From the NCBI GenBank assembly GCA_017524845.1, contig JAFXUU010000012.1, forward strand, positions 1 through 41,011: a stretch of DNA of 41,011 bases, given 5' to 3'. Positions 29,495 through 38,189 of this stretch are shown one piece after another. Every line of letters starts with the position of its first letter. Positions within the stretch are counted from its first letter, which is position 1. The position numbers and the translations under genes were made by a program. The notes beneath the pieces were generated by a model, which saw only the letters and a list, made by a program, of their open reading frames with translations, had not been told where the DNA came from and searched no databases. The stretch is from Oscillospiraceae bacterium (lineage in GTDB: Bacteria; Bacillota; Clostridia; Oscillospirales; Oscillospiraceae).

Positions 29495-30754
29495 ATGCCG
29501 AACGTAGTCAACGTGCGCTTCCGCAACCGCGGAAAGAGCTATTATTTCGATCCCGGCGAGCTGACGCCCGAGGAGGGCGCCGGCGTCGTGGTGGAAACGA
29601 GCAAGGGCCTGGAGCTGGGCGAATGCGTGGAGGGCGTCCACGAGGTGCCGGAGGAGCGGATCGTGCCGCCCCTGCGGCCGGTGGTGCGTCTGGCCACGGC
29701 CGAGGATCTCCGGGTGGCAGAGCTGAACCGCAAAAGGGAAAAGAGCGCCTTCACCCTCTGTGAGGAGCGCATCCGGGCCCACGGCCTGGACATGAAGCTG
29801 GTGGACGTGGAATATGCCTTCGAGGGCGGAAAGATCCTCTTTTTCTTCACCTCCGACGGGCGGGTGGATTTCCGGGAGCTGGTGAAGGATCTGGCCGGTC
29901 TCTTCCACACCCGCATCGAGCTGCGGCAGATCGGCGTCCGGGACGGGGCAAAGCTCCTGGGCGGCCTGGGCATCTGCGGACGGCCCTTCTGCTGCTCCAC
30001 CTTCCTGGAGGAGTTCCAGCCCGTGTCCATCAAGATGGCCAAGACCCAGAACCTCTCCCTGAACCCCACCAAGATCTCCGGCACCTGTGGCCGCCTCATG
30101 TGCTGCCTGAAATACGAGCAGGAGGCCTACGAGCATCTGATCAAGACCCTGCCCAAGGCGGAGGCCTCCGTGGACACGCCCAAGGGCAAGGGCACCGTGA
30201 CGGAGGTGAACCTCCTGCGGCGCACGGTGAAGGTGCGCCTGGCCGATTCCGCGGACAACAGTGTGCAGACCTATCCCGTCGACCGCCTGGGCTACACCCT
30301 CAACGGGGAGTATATCGAGCCCAAGCCGGAGGAGGCCGCGCCCGCGGTGTCCGACCTGCCGGATCTGAGCCTCTACGCGGGGGATCAGCCCGGAAGGCTG
30401 GGCAACCGCCTGGCTGAGGCCCTCATGGAGCCAAAGCCTGCCGAAAAGAAGGAGGGCCGCAGCCGCAGCCGCCGGAAGAACCGGGGCGGCGAGCGGAAGG
30501 ACAGGCCCCAGGAGGCCGGAGCTCCCGCGGGCGAGAAGAAAAAGCCTGCCGAAGGGGAAAAGAAATTCGAGAAGAAGCAGGAATCCCGGCCCAGGCCGCC
30601 GAAGAACCAGAACCGCCCCCAGAACGCCGGGCCCAAGGCCCAGGCCGCCGCGGAGAAGGCGGAGGGCGGCGAAAAGAAGCACGGCAATTATCACCGCCGC
30701 TATTTCCACCGGGGCAACAAGAAGCCCGGCGGCGCTCCGAAAAGCGAGGGCTGA
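29495..30754 (+). CDS. ricT: RicT/YaaT (PSP1-domain) regulator of RNA processing, with a long basic tail
   Basis: 419 aa. The first ~275 residues match YaaT/RicT, a member of the Y-complex (RicA-RicF-RicT) that carries Fe-S clusters and steers RNase Y mRNA processing and, in Bacillus subtilis, the sporulation phosphorelay. Cysteine signature: Cys161, 166, 167 in GICGRPFCCSTF and Cys198, 203, 204 in GTCGRLMCCLKYE. After residue ~300 comes an extra ~115-residue tail rich in Lys, Glu, Pro and Arg (KKEGRSRSRRKNRGGERKDR; EKKFEKKQESRPRPPKNQN), likely disordered and RNA-binding; the B. subtilis protein is about 275 aa and lacks it. Follows holB as in other Firmicutes. ATG at 29495 with GAAAGGA. Confidence 0.92.
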   Translation: MPNVVNVRFRNRGKSYYFDPGELTPEEGAGVVVETSKGLELGECVEGVHEVPEERIVPPLRPVVRLATAEDLRVAELNRKREKSAFTLCEERIRAHGLDMKLVDVEYAFEGGKILFFFTSDGRVDFRELVKDLAGLFHTRIELRQIGVRDGAKLLGGLGICGRPFCCSTFLEEFQPVSIKMAKTQNLSLNPTKISGTCGRLMCCLKYEQEAYEHLIKTLPKAEASVDTPKGKGTVTEVNLLRRTVKVRLADSADNSVQTYPVDRLGYTLNGEYIEPKPEEAAPAVSDLPDLSLYAGDQPGRLGNRLAEALMEPKPAEKKEGRSRSRRKNRGGERKDRPQEAGAPAGEKKKPAEGEKKFEKKQESRPRPPKNQNRPQNAGPKAQAAAEKAEGGEKKHGNYHRRYFHRGNKKPGGAPKSEG

Positions 30755-30797
30755 TCGTCGGGATTCCCTGTGTGCCGGACTTTCTCCGAAAACCGAA

Positions 30798-30840
30798 GCG
30801 GGAGGCTGCCGCATTATTTGCGGCAGCCTCCCCGTTTTTT
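30798..30840. terminator. Terminator between ricT and the flavodoxin gene
   Basis: Stem of 15 pairs (30799-30813 with 30819-30834, one bulged C), then a run of T from 30835. It ends ricT and, read backward, helps end the convergent flavodoxin gene. Confidence 0.9.
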
Positions 30841-30854
30841 CTGCTTTCCTGCGC

Positions 30855-31250
30855 TTACAGACCCAGGGACGCCAACCAGTCCTTGAGCTTGTCGCCGGCG
30901 GCGTCCACGTCCACGCCCTTCACAGGCAGGGCGGGGAACACCTTCTTGGCGCCCTTGCAGGCGGCGGTGATATCGTCGCCCACGTTCTGCAGGCCGCCCA
31001 TGCCGTGGGTGCAGAAGGGGGCCACGGTGCAGCCGGTCCAGTCCGCCCCGTCGATAAACTCCTTGACGGGCTTGGCCATGGTGGCGGCGTGGTTGGGCGT
31101 GCCGATGAAAATGAGGTCATAGGCTGAGAAATCGGGCTTGGGGTCCTTGATGTCCCGCAGCTCGCCGCCCACGGCGGCCTGGATCATCTCCGCCAGCTTC
31201 TTGGTGTTGCCGCTCTCGGAATAATAGAGGATGAGCTTTTTGTCGTACAT
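30855..31250 (-). CDS. Flavodoxin
   Basis: 131 aa, a short FMN-binding electron carrier. The phosphate loop is SESGNTKKLAEMI (residues ~11-23, T/SxTGNT type), the FMN-binding 50s loop is FIGTPNHAATM and the 90s loop is TCTVAPFCTHGMGGLQNVGD. Size and sequence resemble the flavodoxin family (flavodoxin_5-like) of Clostridia. ATG at 31250 follows GGAGGG; the longer frame upstream is antisense to dnaA. Its promoter (31285-31312) is close to and divergent from dnaA's. The leader carries two GTATAC motifs. Partner enzyme unknown. Confidence 0.9.
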   Translation of the reverse strand: MYDKKLILYYSESGNTKKLAEMIQAAVGGELRDIKDPKPDFSAYDLIFIGTPNHAATMAKPVKEFIDGADWTGCTVAPFCTHGMGGLQNVGDDITAACKGAKKVFPALPVKGVDVDAAGDKLKDWLASLGL

Positions 31251-31312
31251 TGGTATACCCTCCTTTTTTATTTGTCTGTATACCATCATAGCAGAGTTTT
31301 CCGCCCTGTCAA
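31251..31312 (-). promoter_or_regulatory. Flavodoxin promoter with TGGTATAC inverted repeat
   Basis: Minus strand TTGACA (31307-31312), 16-bp spacer, TATGAT (31285-31290). Between promoter and start codon TGGTATAC (31251-31258) and GTATACCA (31278-31285) form a perfect 8-bp inverted repeat 19 bases apart, a possible operator or leader hairpin covering the ribosome site. Confidence 0.6.
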
Positions 31313-31394
31313 GAAGCCCCGGGGGAAACCGCAGCTCCTTGCCCGGAGGCGGGGGAAAAACCTTCCGTTTCCTGTCAAAAAAAGGGCTTTTCAT

Positions 31395-31423
31395 TTGCTT
31401 TCCGGTGAGTTTTCTGCTATAAT
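31395..31423 (+). promoter_or_regulatory. Promoter of dnaA
   Basis: TTGCTT (31395-31400), 17-bp spacer, perfect TATAAT (31418-31423). A 67-base leader then runs to the GTG start. Confidence 0.82.
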
Positions 31424-31490
31424 AAATCGAATAAACAGCACCATCGGGCGCCGCATCCTGCCGGCCTGCCGGAGAGAAGGGAGAAGACCC

Positions 31491-32798
31491 GTGAATTCCA
31501 ACGCCGACCTTTGGAAGGAAATCAAAAAACTGATGGAGCGCGACATCTCCGGTACCGCCGTGGATACCTGGTTCGGCTCCTGCAGCATCCTGGAAGTACA
31601 GGAGAACATGCTCCTGCTCCACTGCCCCAGCGAGTACAGCCGGGACGTCATCTCCACCCGCTATGCGGAGCTGCTGAAGAAGGTGCTCCGGGAACTGTTC
31701 GCCGCCGATTTCGAGATCAGCCTCCTGACCACGGAGGAGATGGAGCGCTATCTGGAACGGAAGAAGAAGCCGGAGCCGGACCCCTTCGGCGGCAGCGACT
31801 TCACCTTTGAGAAATTCATCGTGGGCAACACGAACCGCATGGCCTTCGCGGCGTCCAAGGCGGTGGCGGAGGGCGCTACCCGGGAATACAACCCCCTCCT
31901 GCTCTACGGGGACTCCGGCCTGGGCAAGACCCACCTCCTCTATTCCATCGCCCACGTGCTGCGGAATAGGGGTCCCGAATACCGCATAGTGTATATAAAA
32001 GGGGACGATTTCACCAACGAGCTGATAGAGGCCATCAAGACGGGCCGAAACCGGGAATTCCGGGAAAAATACCGGCAGGCCGATCTGTTCCTGGTGGACG
32101 ACATCCAGTTCATCGCCGGCAAGGCCGCGGTCCAGGAGGAGTTCTTCCACACCTTCAACACCCTGTACGAGGCCGGAAAGCAGATCGTCCTCACCTCCGA
32201 CCGGCCTCCCAAGGAGATGCTGCGCCTGGAGGACCGGCTGAAGAGCCGCTTCGAGGGCGGCGTCATGATGGATATCCAGCCCCCGGACTACGAGACGAGA
32301 GTGGCCATCGTCCGGGCAAAGGCCTCCAGCCTGGGCATTCCCCTGTCGGAGGAGGCATCCTTCTACATCGCCGAGAATATCAAGGCCAACATCCGGCAGA
32401 TCGAGGGCATCCTGAAAAGGATCCGCGCCCACATCAATCTCCAGGGCATCGACGCCATGAGCATGGACCTGGTGAAGGACGTCACCAAGGACATCATCGA
32501 CAGCGAAAAGGCCTACGCGCCGGACTACATCATCTCCAAGATCGCCGACTTTTACAACGTCACGCCGGAGGAGGTGGTCGGCAAGGGGAAGACCCGCAAC
32601 GTCACCGACGCCCGGCAGATGGCCATCTACCTCATCCGCAAGCTCACTGGCCTCACCCTGGAGCAGATCGGCGACGTGATCGGCCGCGACCATTCCACCG
32701 TCCTCCATTCCATCCGCAAGATCGAGGAAAGCATCGCCAACAATCCCTCCCTGGCCGACGCCGCCCGGGACGTGACCGCCAACATCACGAACAAGTGA
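31491..32798 (+). CDS. dnaA: Chromosomal replication initiator DnaA
   Basis: 435 aa. AAA+ initiator that melts oriC. Domain I (1-~80) starts VNSNADLWKEIKKLMERDIS; domain II is short and domain III shows Walker A LYGDSGLGKTHLL (140-148) and Walker B DLFLVDDIQFIAGK, sensor TSDRPP and the arginine-finger region EDRLKSRFEGG. Domain IV ends with the DNA-binding helix-turn-helix GDVIGRDHSTVLHSIRKI. The GTG at 31491 follows AAGGGAG; the frame stays open upstream but the family starts here. Gene order dnaA-oriC-dnaN-S4-recF is the classical origin order. Confidence 0.98.
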   Translation: MNSNADLWKEIKKLMERDISGTAVDTWFGSCSILEVQENMLLLHCPSEYSRDVISTRYAELLKKVLRELFAADFEISLLTTEEMERYLERKKKPEPDPFGGSDFTFEKFIVGNTNRMAFAASKAVAEGATREYNPLLLYGDSGLGKTHLLYSIAHVLRNRGPEYRIVYIKGDDFTNELIEAIKTGRNREFREKYRQADLFLVDDIQFIAGKAAVQEEFFHTFNTLYEAGKQIVLTSDRPPKEMLRLEDRLKSRFEGGVMMDIQPPDYETRVAIVRAKASSLGIPLSEEASFYIAENIKANIRQIEGILKRIRAHINLQGIDAMSMDLVKDVTKDIIDSEKAYAPDYIISKIADFYNVTPEEVVGKGKTRNVTDARQMAIYLIRKLTGLTLEQIGDVIGRDHSTVLHSIRKIEESIANNPSLADAARDVTANITNK

Positions 32799-32811
32799 CG
32801 GTCCTTTCCTC

Positions 32812-33000
32812 TTTTCCACATTTTTCACCACTGTTTTTCCACAGGCCTGTGGACAACGTATCTGCCATTTTTTGCCTGTTTACAGCCCCTCCCGTTTTCC
32901 ACATTTCTTTCCACAGCCTTTTTCCTTGTTTATCAAGGGCTTTCCCCTCTTTTCCACCGTTTTTCGTTCCTACGTACTACTATAACTAAAAATACCTTTT
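32812..33000. other. oriC: Replication origin oriC (dnaA-dnaN intergenic region)
   Basis: Six nine-mers close to the DnaA box TTATCCACA occur in 150 bp: TTTTCCACA at 32812, 32835 and 32895, CTTTCCACA at 32907, TTTTCCACC at 32950, and the reverse one TGTGGACAA (TTGTCCACA) at 32848, the nearest to consensus. The right end is AT-rich (32970-33000, with TACTATAACTAAAAATACC) and could be the unwinding element. Most boxes point the same way, as in Firmicutes origins. Confidence 0.85.
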
Positions 33001-33030
33001 CTCCTATCCTGCGCAGAAAGGATGATCCTT

Positions 33031-34149
33031 ATGAAACTCAACTGTGACCGCAGCCTGCTGCTGAACGCCGTTACCATCGCCAGCCGCACCGTGGCCCTGA
33101 AAAGCACCATCGGTGCTCTGGAGGGCCTCCTTTTCGAGACCGGCGGCACGGAGCTCACCGTTTCCGGCTACAACCTGAAAACCGGGATCCGCACAAAGCT
33201 GGAGGCCGACATCGTTCAGGAGGGCCGCCTGGTGCTGAACGCCCGCCTTCTGGGAGAGATCCTGCGGAAGATGCCGGAGGGCGTCGTCAGCTTCACTTCC
33301 GACGCGAGCCTGCTGGTGAAGCTCAGCTGCGGCATGAGCTATTTCGAGATCATGGGCATCGCCGCGGAGGAATTTCCGGAGCTGCCCAGCGTGGAGGCGC
33401 AGAAATCCTTCCGCATCCAGGAAAAGAAGCTGCAGTCCATGATCGGAGAGACGCTGTTCGCCGTGAGCACCAACGAGAGCCGCCCGGTGCATACCGGCAG
33501 CCTCTTCGAGATCGCGGACGGGGAGCTCACCGTTACCTCCGTGGACGGATACCGCCTGGCCCAGCGCCGGGAAAAGCTGGATGAGCCTACGGAGCTCACT
33601 ACCTCCTTCGTGGTGCCCGGCGCCGCCCTCTCCGAGGCGCAGAAGGTGGCCGGGGACAGCGAGGAGGAGGCCGTGGTCAGCCTGGGCGCCCGGCACATCA
33701 TGTTCTCCGTGGGGGATACGGAGATCATCTCCCGCCGCCTGGAGGGCGAATTCCTGGATTATCGGAAGTCCGTGCCCAAGGAGAGCAAATTCAGCCTGAA
33801 GGCCGACCGGAAGCTCCTTCTCAGCGTCTTCGAGCGGGTGAGCCTTATGATCAGCGAAAAGTACAAGAGCCCCGTGCGCTGCGTTTTTGAAAACGGACTT
33901 CTGAAGCTGTCCACCGCCACGGCCCTGGGCAAGGCCACCGACGAGTGCGCCCTGGAGGGCGACGCGGAAGGCCTGGAGATCGGCTTCAACAACCGCTATA
34001 TGCTGGACGCTCTCCGGGCCGCGCCCACGGATCAGCTGCTGCTGCAGCTCTCCGGCCCCACCTCCCCCTGCGTCATTCTCCCGGAGAGCGGCGACGGGAG
34101 CTTCCTCTACCTCATCCTGCCGGTCCGTATCCGGACGGGAGAAGGCTAA
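33031..34149 (+). CDS. dnaN: DNA polymerase III beta subunit (sliding clamp)
   Basis: 372 aa ring-forming clamp with three similar domains. Start MKLNCDRSLLLNAVTIASRT at 33031 is the usual DnaN opening, with AAAGG at nine bases; the ATG nine bases earlier overlaps that ribosome site and is rejected. The second domain shows LFAVSTNESRPVHTGSLFEI and VDGYRLAQRREK, and the third domain ends IGFNNRYMLDALRA, with the terminal LILPVRI matching the M-P-(M/V)-R-L type end in modified form. It is next to oriC and 23 bp before the S4 gene. Confidence 0.97.
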   Translation: MKLNCDRSLLLNAVTIASRTVALKSTIGALEGLLFETGGTELTVSGYNLKTGIRTKLEADIVQEGRLVLNARLLGEILRKMPEGVVSFTSDASLLVKLSCGMSYFEIMGIAAEEFPELPSVEAQKSFRIQEKKLQSMIGETLFAVSTNESRPVHTGSLFEIADGELTVTSVDGYRLAQRREKLDEPTELTTSFVVPGAALSEAQKVAGDSEEEAVVSLGARHIMFSVGDTEIISRRLEGEFLDYRKSVPKESKFSLKADRKLLLSVFERVSLMISEKYKSPVRCVFENGLLKLSTATALGKATDECALEGDAEGLEIGFNNRYMLDALRAAPTDQLLLQLSGPTSPCVILPESGDGSFLYLILPVRIRTGEG

Positions 34150-34172
34150 GCAATAGTTAATAAGTAATAGAT

Positions 34173-34397
34173 ATGGAAGAAAACACGATTAAGATCGAAA
34201 CTCCGTTTATCCGATTGGAAGCGCTGCTGAAATTTGCGGGCCTTGCCGGGACCGGCGGGGAGGCGAAGATCCGCATTCAGGAGGGAGAGGTCCTGGTCAA
34301 CGGAGAAGTCTGTACCCAGCGGGGCAGGAAGCTCCGGGACGGGGACCTGGTGATTCTGGGGACGAAGGCGCTCCGGGTTTCCGCGCCATGCGGATAG
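34173..34397 (+). CDS. S4-domain RNA-binding protein (YaaA/RlbA-like)
   Basis: 74 aa, a single S4 domain: FIRLEALLKFAGLAGTGGEA then KIRIQEGEVLVNGEVCTQRG, RKLRDGDLV. This small protein is found between dnaN and recF in most Firmicutes (yaaA) and is linked to ribosome assembly. No Shine-Dalgarno-like sequence is visible ahead of the ATG (the 20 bases before it are A/T-rich), which suggests weak or coupled translation. It overlaps recF by 10 bp in another frame. Confidence 0.93.
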   Translation: MEENTIKIETPFIRLEALLKFAGLAGTGGEAKIRIQEGEVLVNGEVCTQRGRKLRDGDLVILGTKALRVSAPCG

Positions 34398-35494
34398 ACC
34401 GTATCGAGCTGCGGAGCTTCCGCAACTACCGGGACGCGGCCTGCGATTTCGATCCCAGGGTCAATGTGATCACCGGCCGCAATGCCCAGGGAAAGACGAA
34501 TCTGCTGGAGGCGGTGTATTACCTGGTAGGGGCCCGCAGCTTCCGCACCCGGGCCGACCGGGACGTGATCCGGCTGGAGGATACGGAGGCGGCCCTCACG
34601 GGGCGCGTGGCCTCCGAAACGAGGGAGCAGCAGATCGACATCTATCTCAGCCGCCGGGAGCGGAAAAAGATTTTCGTCAACAGCGTGCGCATGAAGTCCG
34701 CTTCGGAGCTGGCCGGCCGCTTCGCCTGCACGCTCTTCTGCCCCGGAGATCTGGACCTCATCCGGGGCGGCGCGGCGGAACGCCGCAGATACATGGACCT
34801 GGCCATCAGCCAGCTCCGCCCAAAATACGCCGAGCTCCTGGCGGGCTTTCACCGCATCTATGATCAGAAGGTGCGCATCCTGCGGGACTACCGGGAGCGG
34901 CCGGACATGATGGACGTGCTGGACGAATTCAGCCTCAACCTGGCGAAATACGGCGCGGAGCTCATCCGCTACCGGGCCAGCTGGTGCGCCCGGGCCGCCG
35001 AAGCCGCCGGGGATCTGCACCGGGACATTTCCGGGCGGGAGGAGCGGCTGCAGCTCAGGTACCGCACGATCTCCTCCGTAGACGAGCCTCTGGAGCTGAG
35101 CGCCCGGGAACTGCTGGACGCCCTCCTCAGCCAGCAGGAGCGGCTGCGCCGGGCGGAGATCGACGCGGGCCAGTGTCTGGCCGGGGTGCAGAAGGACGAT
35201 ATCGCCGTCCGGATCGACGGGAACGAGGCGGGGCGCTTCGCTTCCCAGGGCCAGATCCGCACCGCCGCCCTCAGCATGAAGCTGGCCGAGTGGGCCATCT
35301 GCCGGGCCGAGCTGGGCTCCGCCCCCGTTCTGCTCCTGGACGACGTACTCAGCGAGCTGGACGCCGTACGCCAGGATTACGTGCTCAATTCCATTCAGGA
35401 CGGGCAGGTCCTCATCACCTGCTGCGACGAGGAGGAGGTCTGCCGCCGCACGGGCGGCACGATCATCCGTGTGGAAAACGGTGCGATCGGGTAA
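34388..35494 (+). CDS. recF: DNA replication and repair protein RecF
   Basis: 368 aa SMC-like ATPase that loads RecA at single-strand gaps. MRIDRIELRSFRNYRDAACD opens the protein; Walker A GRNAQGKTNLLEAVYYL starts at residue 30; the signature and Walker B are QGQIRTAALSMKLAEW and LLLDDVLSELD. ATG at 34388 overlaps the S4-domain gene by 10 bp, so translation is probably coupled. Normal length. It follows the standard order at the origin. Confidence 0.97.
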   Translation: MRIDRIELRSFRNYRDAACDFDPRVNVITGRNAQGKTNLLEAVYYLVGARSFRTRADRDVIRLEDTEAALTGRVASETREQQIDIYLSRRERKKIFVNSVRMKSASELAGRFACTLFCPGDLDLIRGGAAERRRYMDLAISQLRPKYAELLAGFHRIYDQKVRILRDYRERPDMMDVLDEFSLNLAKYGAELIRYRASWCARAAEAAGDLHRDISGREERLQLRYRTISSVDEPLELSARELLDALLSQQERLRRAEIDAGQCLAGVQKDDIAVRIDGNEAGRFASQGQIRTAALSMKLAEWAICRAELGSAPVLLLDDVLSELDAVRQDYVLNSIQDGQVLITCCDEEEVCRRTGGTIIRVENGAIG

Positions 35495-35512
35495 GATACG
35501 GAGGGACGGGCA

Positions 35513-35803
35513 GTGGCGCAGGAGGACAGGGACTATGGATTCCGGGTGATCTCCAATCAGGTGCGCTTCGGCTGCGGCTTCCGCACGGCGGAGGGCAGGA
35601 AGCAGTATTTCGCCTGGCACGGGTATCCGAACCGGAACGACGATTATTTCACCACCGCGGAGATCAGCGAGGAAGAATACGGGAAGATCGAAAAGGAATA
35701 CCCGCGGGAGATCGTCGCCGACAGGGAAACGGCGGAGGTCTTCCGGCAGAAGTATGTGGAGGGGCATCCCGTGCTCCTGGAGGGCTGGAACCGGCTGCTG
35801 TAG
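35513..35803 (+). CDS. 96-aa protein of unknown function between recF and remB
   Basis: VAQEDRDYGFRVISNQVRFG, CGFRTAEGRKQYFAWHGYPN, RNDDYFTTAEISEEEYGKIE and so on. The start is a GTG at 35513 with GGAGGG nine bases upstream. It is rich in aromatic and charged residues, beta at the front and helical at the back (EISEEEYGKIEKEY), with no Cys pairs, signal or membrane segment. I do not recognise a family. It is read with recF (18 bp gap) and followed 31 bp later by the remB-like gene, so it belongs to the origin operon. Confidence 0.7.
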   Translation: MAQEDRDYGFRVISNQVRFGCGFRTAEGRKQYFAWHGYPNRNDDYFTTAEISEEEYGKIEKEYPREIVADRETAEVFRQKYVEGHPVLLEGWNRLL

Positions 35804-35834
35804 CGGCCGTCCGGGAATAGAAGTCAGAGGTTTT

Positions 35835-36110
35835 ATGAAGCAGAGCACCTATCTTTTCCTGGGTCAGGACGTGGTCGTGCCGAAAAAGAGCGTCGTCGGC
35901 GTCTTCGACCTGGACAACGCCAGCACCTCCCGCATCACCCGGGAGTTCCTGGCCGGAGCGGAAAAGGCCGGGCAGGTGGCGGACGTATCCGGCGAGCTGC
36001 CCAAGTCCTTCGTGCTTACGGAGAGCGGGGGAAAGCGCACCCTCTGGCTGAGCCAGCTCAATTCCTCCACCCTGCTGAAGCGTTGGGAAACAGGGATAAT
36101 CAACAGTTGA
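35835..36110 (+). CDS. remB: DUF370 / RemB-like protein (YaaB)
   Basis: 91 aa. MKQSTYLFLGQDVVVPKKSV, then VGVFDLDNASTSRITREFLA, matches the DUF370 family at the position of B. subtilis yaaB (remB), between recF and gyrB. RemA, the paralog, is a DNA-binding activator of biofilm matrix genes; RemB's role is less clear. The ATG at 35835 is preceded by AGAGG; the longer frame is an extension without a ribosome site. AT-rich spacer follows until gyrB. Confidence 0.85.
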   Translation: MKQSTYLFLGQDVVVPKKSVVGVFDLDNASTSRITREFLAGAEKAGQVADVSGELPKSFVLTESGGKRTLWLSQLNSSTLLKRWETGIINS

Positions 36111-36169
36111 AATTTTGATTGGCTACTACCTGTTATGTTAACTGTTTTGGGACTTTAAGGAGAAAGAGC

Positions 36170-38137
36170 ATGTCGGAACAGATGGAAGACCTGAAGAAGC
36201 TGCAGGAAACACAGGGCGCCTACGACGCGTCGCAGATCCAGGTGCTGGAGGGCCTGGAGGCCGTCCGGCTGCGGCCGGGCATGTACATCGGCTCCACCTC
36301 CTCCTCCGGCCTGCACCATCTGGTCTATGAGATCGTGGACAACGCCATAGACGAAGCCCTGGCAGGCTACTGTCATCATATCGCCGTCGCCATCGAGCCG
36401 GGAGACGTCATCCGCGTGGAGGACGATGGCCGCGGCATCCCCGTGGACGTGCAGGAGCAGACGGGAAAGCCCGCCCTGGAGGTGGTGTACACCGTGCTCC
36501 ACGCCGGGGGCAAATTCGGCGGCGGAGGCTACAAGGTCTCCGGCGGCCTCCACGGCGTGGGCGCCAGCGTGGTGAACGCCCTCTCCGAATGGCTGGAGGT
36601 GGAGGTCCACCGGGGCGGCAGCATCTATCAGATGAAGTTCAGCCGGGGGGACAAGACCCAGGACATGAGGATCGTGGGCCAGACCGACCGGACGGGCACC
36701 ACCGTCCGCTTCAAGCCGGATCCGGAGATGTTCGAGGACACGGTCTACGATTACGAGACCCTCCATGCCCGTATGCGGGAGCAGGCCTTCCTGAACGCGG
36801 GCCTGCGCATCACCATCGCAGACGAGCGGCCCGGCAGCGCGGAGGGGGAGGAAGCCGAAAAGCGGGATTCCCTCTGCTACGAGGGAGGCATACGGGAATT
36901 CGTCACCTACCTCAACCGCTCCAAGCAGCCCCTGCACCCGGATGTGATCTACGTCGCGGGCATCCGGGAGGAAAGCGAGGCGGAGATCGCCCTCCAGTGG
37001 AACGACAGCTACAACGAGGTCATCGATTCCTTCGCCAACAACATCCGCACCCCCGGCGGCGGCATGCACGAGACCGGTTTCAAGACGGCCCTGACCCGGG
37101 TGCTCAACGCCTACGGCCGGAAGATCGGCCTGCTGAAGGAGGGGGAGAGCCTCTCCGGGGACGACTGCCGCGAGGGAATGACCGCCGTCATCAGCGTGAA
37201 GCTCACAAATCCCCAGTTCGAGGGCCAGACCAAGGACAAGCTGGGCAACAGCGAGATGCGCACCCTGGTGGACGGGATCCTGCAGGAGAAGCTCACGGAA
37301 TTCCTGGAGGAGAACCCCACCGTTGGACGGGTGGTCATGGAAAAAGCCCTCACCGCCTCCCGCGCCCGGGAGGCCGCCAGAAAGGCCCGGGAGGCCATCC
37401 GAAACAAGAGCGGGCTGGAATCCGGCGGCATGCCGGAGAAGCTGAAGGACTGCAACGAGAAGGATCCCGCCCTCTGCGAGATCTATATCGTGGAGGGGGA
37501 CTCCGCGGCGGGCTCCGCCAACCAGGGGCGGGACAGCCGCTTCCAGGCGGTGCTGGCCATGTGGGGCAAGATGCTCAACGTGGAGAAGGCCCGGGCGGAG
37601 AAGATCTATAAAAACGAGAAGCTCCAGCCGGTGATCGCCGCCCTGGGGGCCGGCATCGGCGAGGACTTCAACCTGGAAAAGCTCCGCTACCACAAGGTCA
37701 TCATCATGGCGGACGCCGACGTGGACGGCAGCCATATCCGCACGCTGCTGCTCACCTTCTTCTTCCGCTATATGCGCCCCCTCATCGAAAACGGCTACGT
37801 CTATTCCGCCGTACCGCCCCTCTACAAGCTCACCAGGGGAAAGACCCAGCGGGTGGCCTATTCTGACGAGGAACGGGACCGGGTATCCGCCGAAATGCGG
37901 GGGGACAATCCAAACGCCAAGGTGGACATCGCCCGCTACAAGGGCCTGGGCGAAATGAGCAAGGACGAGCTGTGGGACACCACCATGGATCCGGAGAAGC
38001 GCACCCTCCGGCGCATCACTCTGGGGGACGCCATTCAGGCCGACCAGATCTTCTCCCTGCTCATGGGCGAGGAGGTAGAGCCCCGCCGGGCCTGGATCGA
38101 AACCAACGCGAGATACGTCAACAATCTGGATATTTGA
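36170..38137 (+). CDS. gyrB: DNA gyrase subunit B
   Basis: 655 aa. ATPase and cleavage-domain subunit of gyrase. GHKL ATPase: [14 protein letters not shown] (residues 54-67), DDGRGIPV (85-92), [15 protein letters not shown]. Toprim: Glu442 in [20 protein letters not shown], and [20 protein letters not shown]. Notable differences from common GyrB are AAGSANQ (usually AGGSAKQ) and [13 protein letters not shown] (usually LPL(R/K)GKILNVEKA), so Trp465 stands where a Lys or Arg of the quinolone-contact region is typical. ATG at 36170 with AAGGAG. Followed not by gyrA but by an unknown gene. Confidence 0.97.
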   Translation: MSEQMEDLKKLQETQGAYDASQIQVLEGLEAVRLRPGMYIGSTSSSGLHHLVYEIVDNAIDEALAGYCHHIAVAIEPGDVIRVEDDGRGIPVDVQEQTGKPALEVVYTVLHAGGKFGGGGYKVSGGLHGVGASVVNALSEWLEVEVHRGGSIYQMKFSRGDKTQDMRIVGQTDRTGTTVRFKPDPEMFEDTVYDYETLHARMREQAFLNAGLRITIADERPGSAEGEEAEKRDSLCYEGGIREFVTYLNRSKQPLHPDVIYVAGIREESEAEIALQWNDSYNEVIDSFANNIRTPGGGMHETGFKTALTRVLNAYGRKIGLLKEGESLSGDDCREGMTAVISVKLTNPQFEGQTKDKLGNSEMRTLVDGILQEKLTEFLEENPTVGRVVMEKALTASRAREAARKAREAIRNKSGLESGGMPEKLKDCNEKDPALCEIYIVEGDSAAGSANQGRDSRFQAVLAMWGKMLNVEKARAEKIYKNEKLQPVIAALGAGIGEDFNLEKLRYHKVIIMADADVDGSHIRTLLLTFFFRYMRPLIENGYVYSAVPPLYKLTRGKTQRVAYSDEERDRVSAEMRGDNPNAKVDIARYKGLGEMSKDELWDTTMDPEKRTLRRITLGDAIQADQIFSLLMGEEVEPRRAWIETNARYVNNLDI

Positions 38138-38189
38138 GGCGATCCCCGGATTGCGGAGGGGGGACAAGCCCTGAGGAAGGGAGGCCGCC

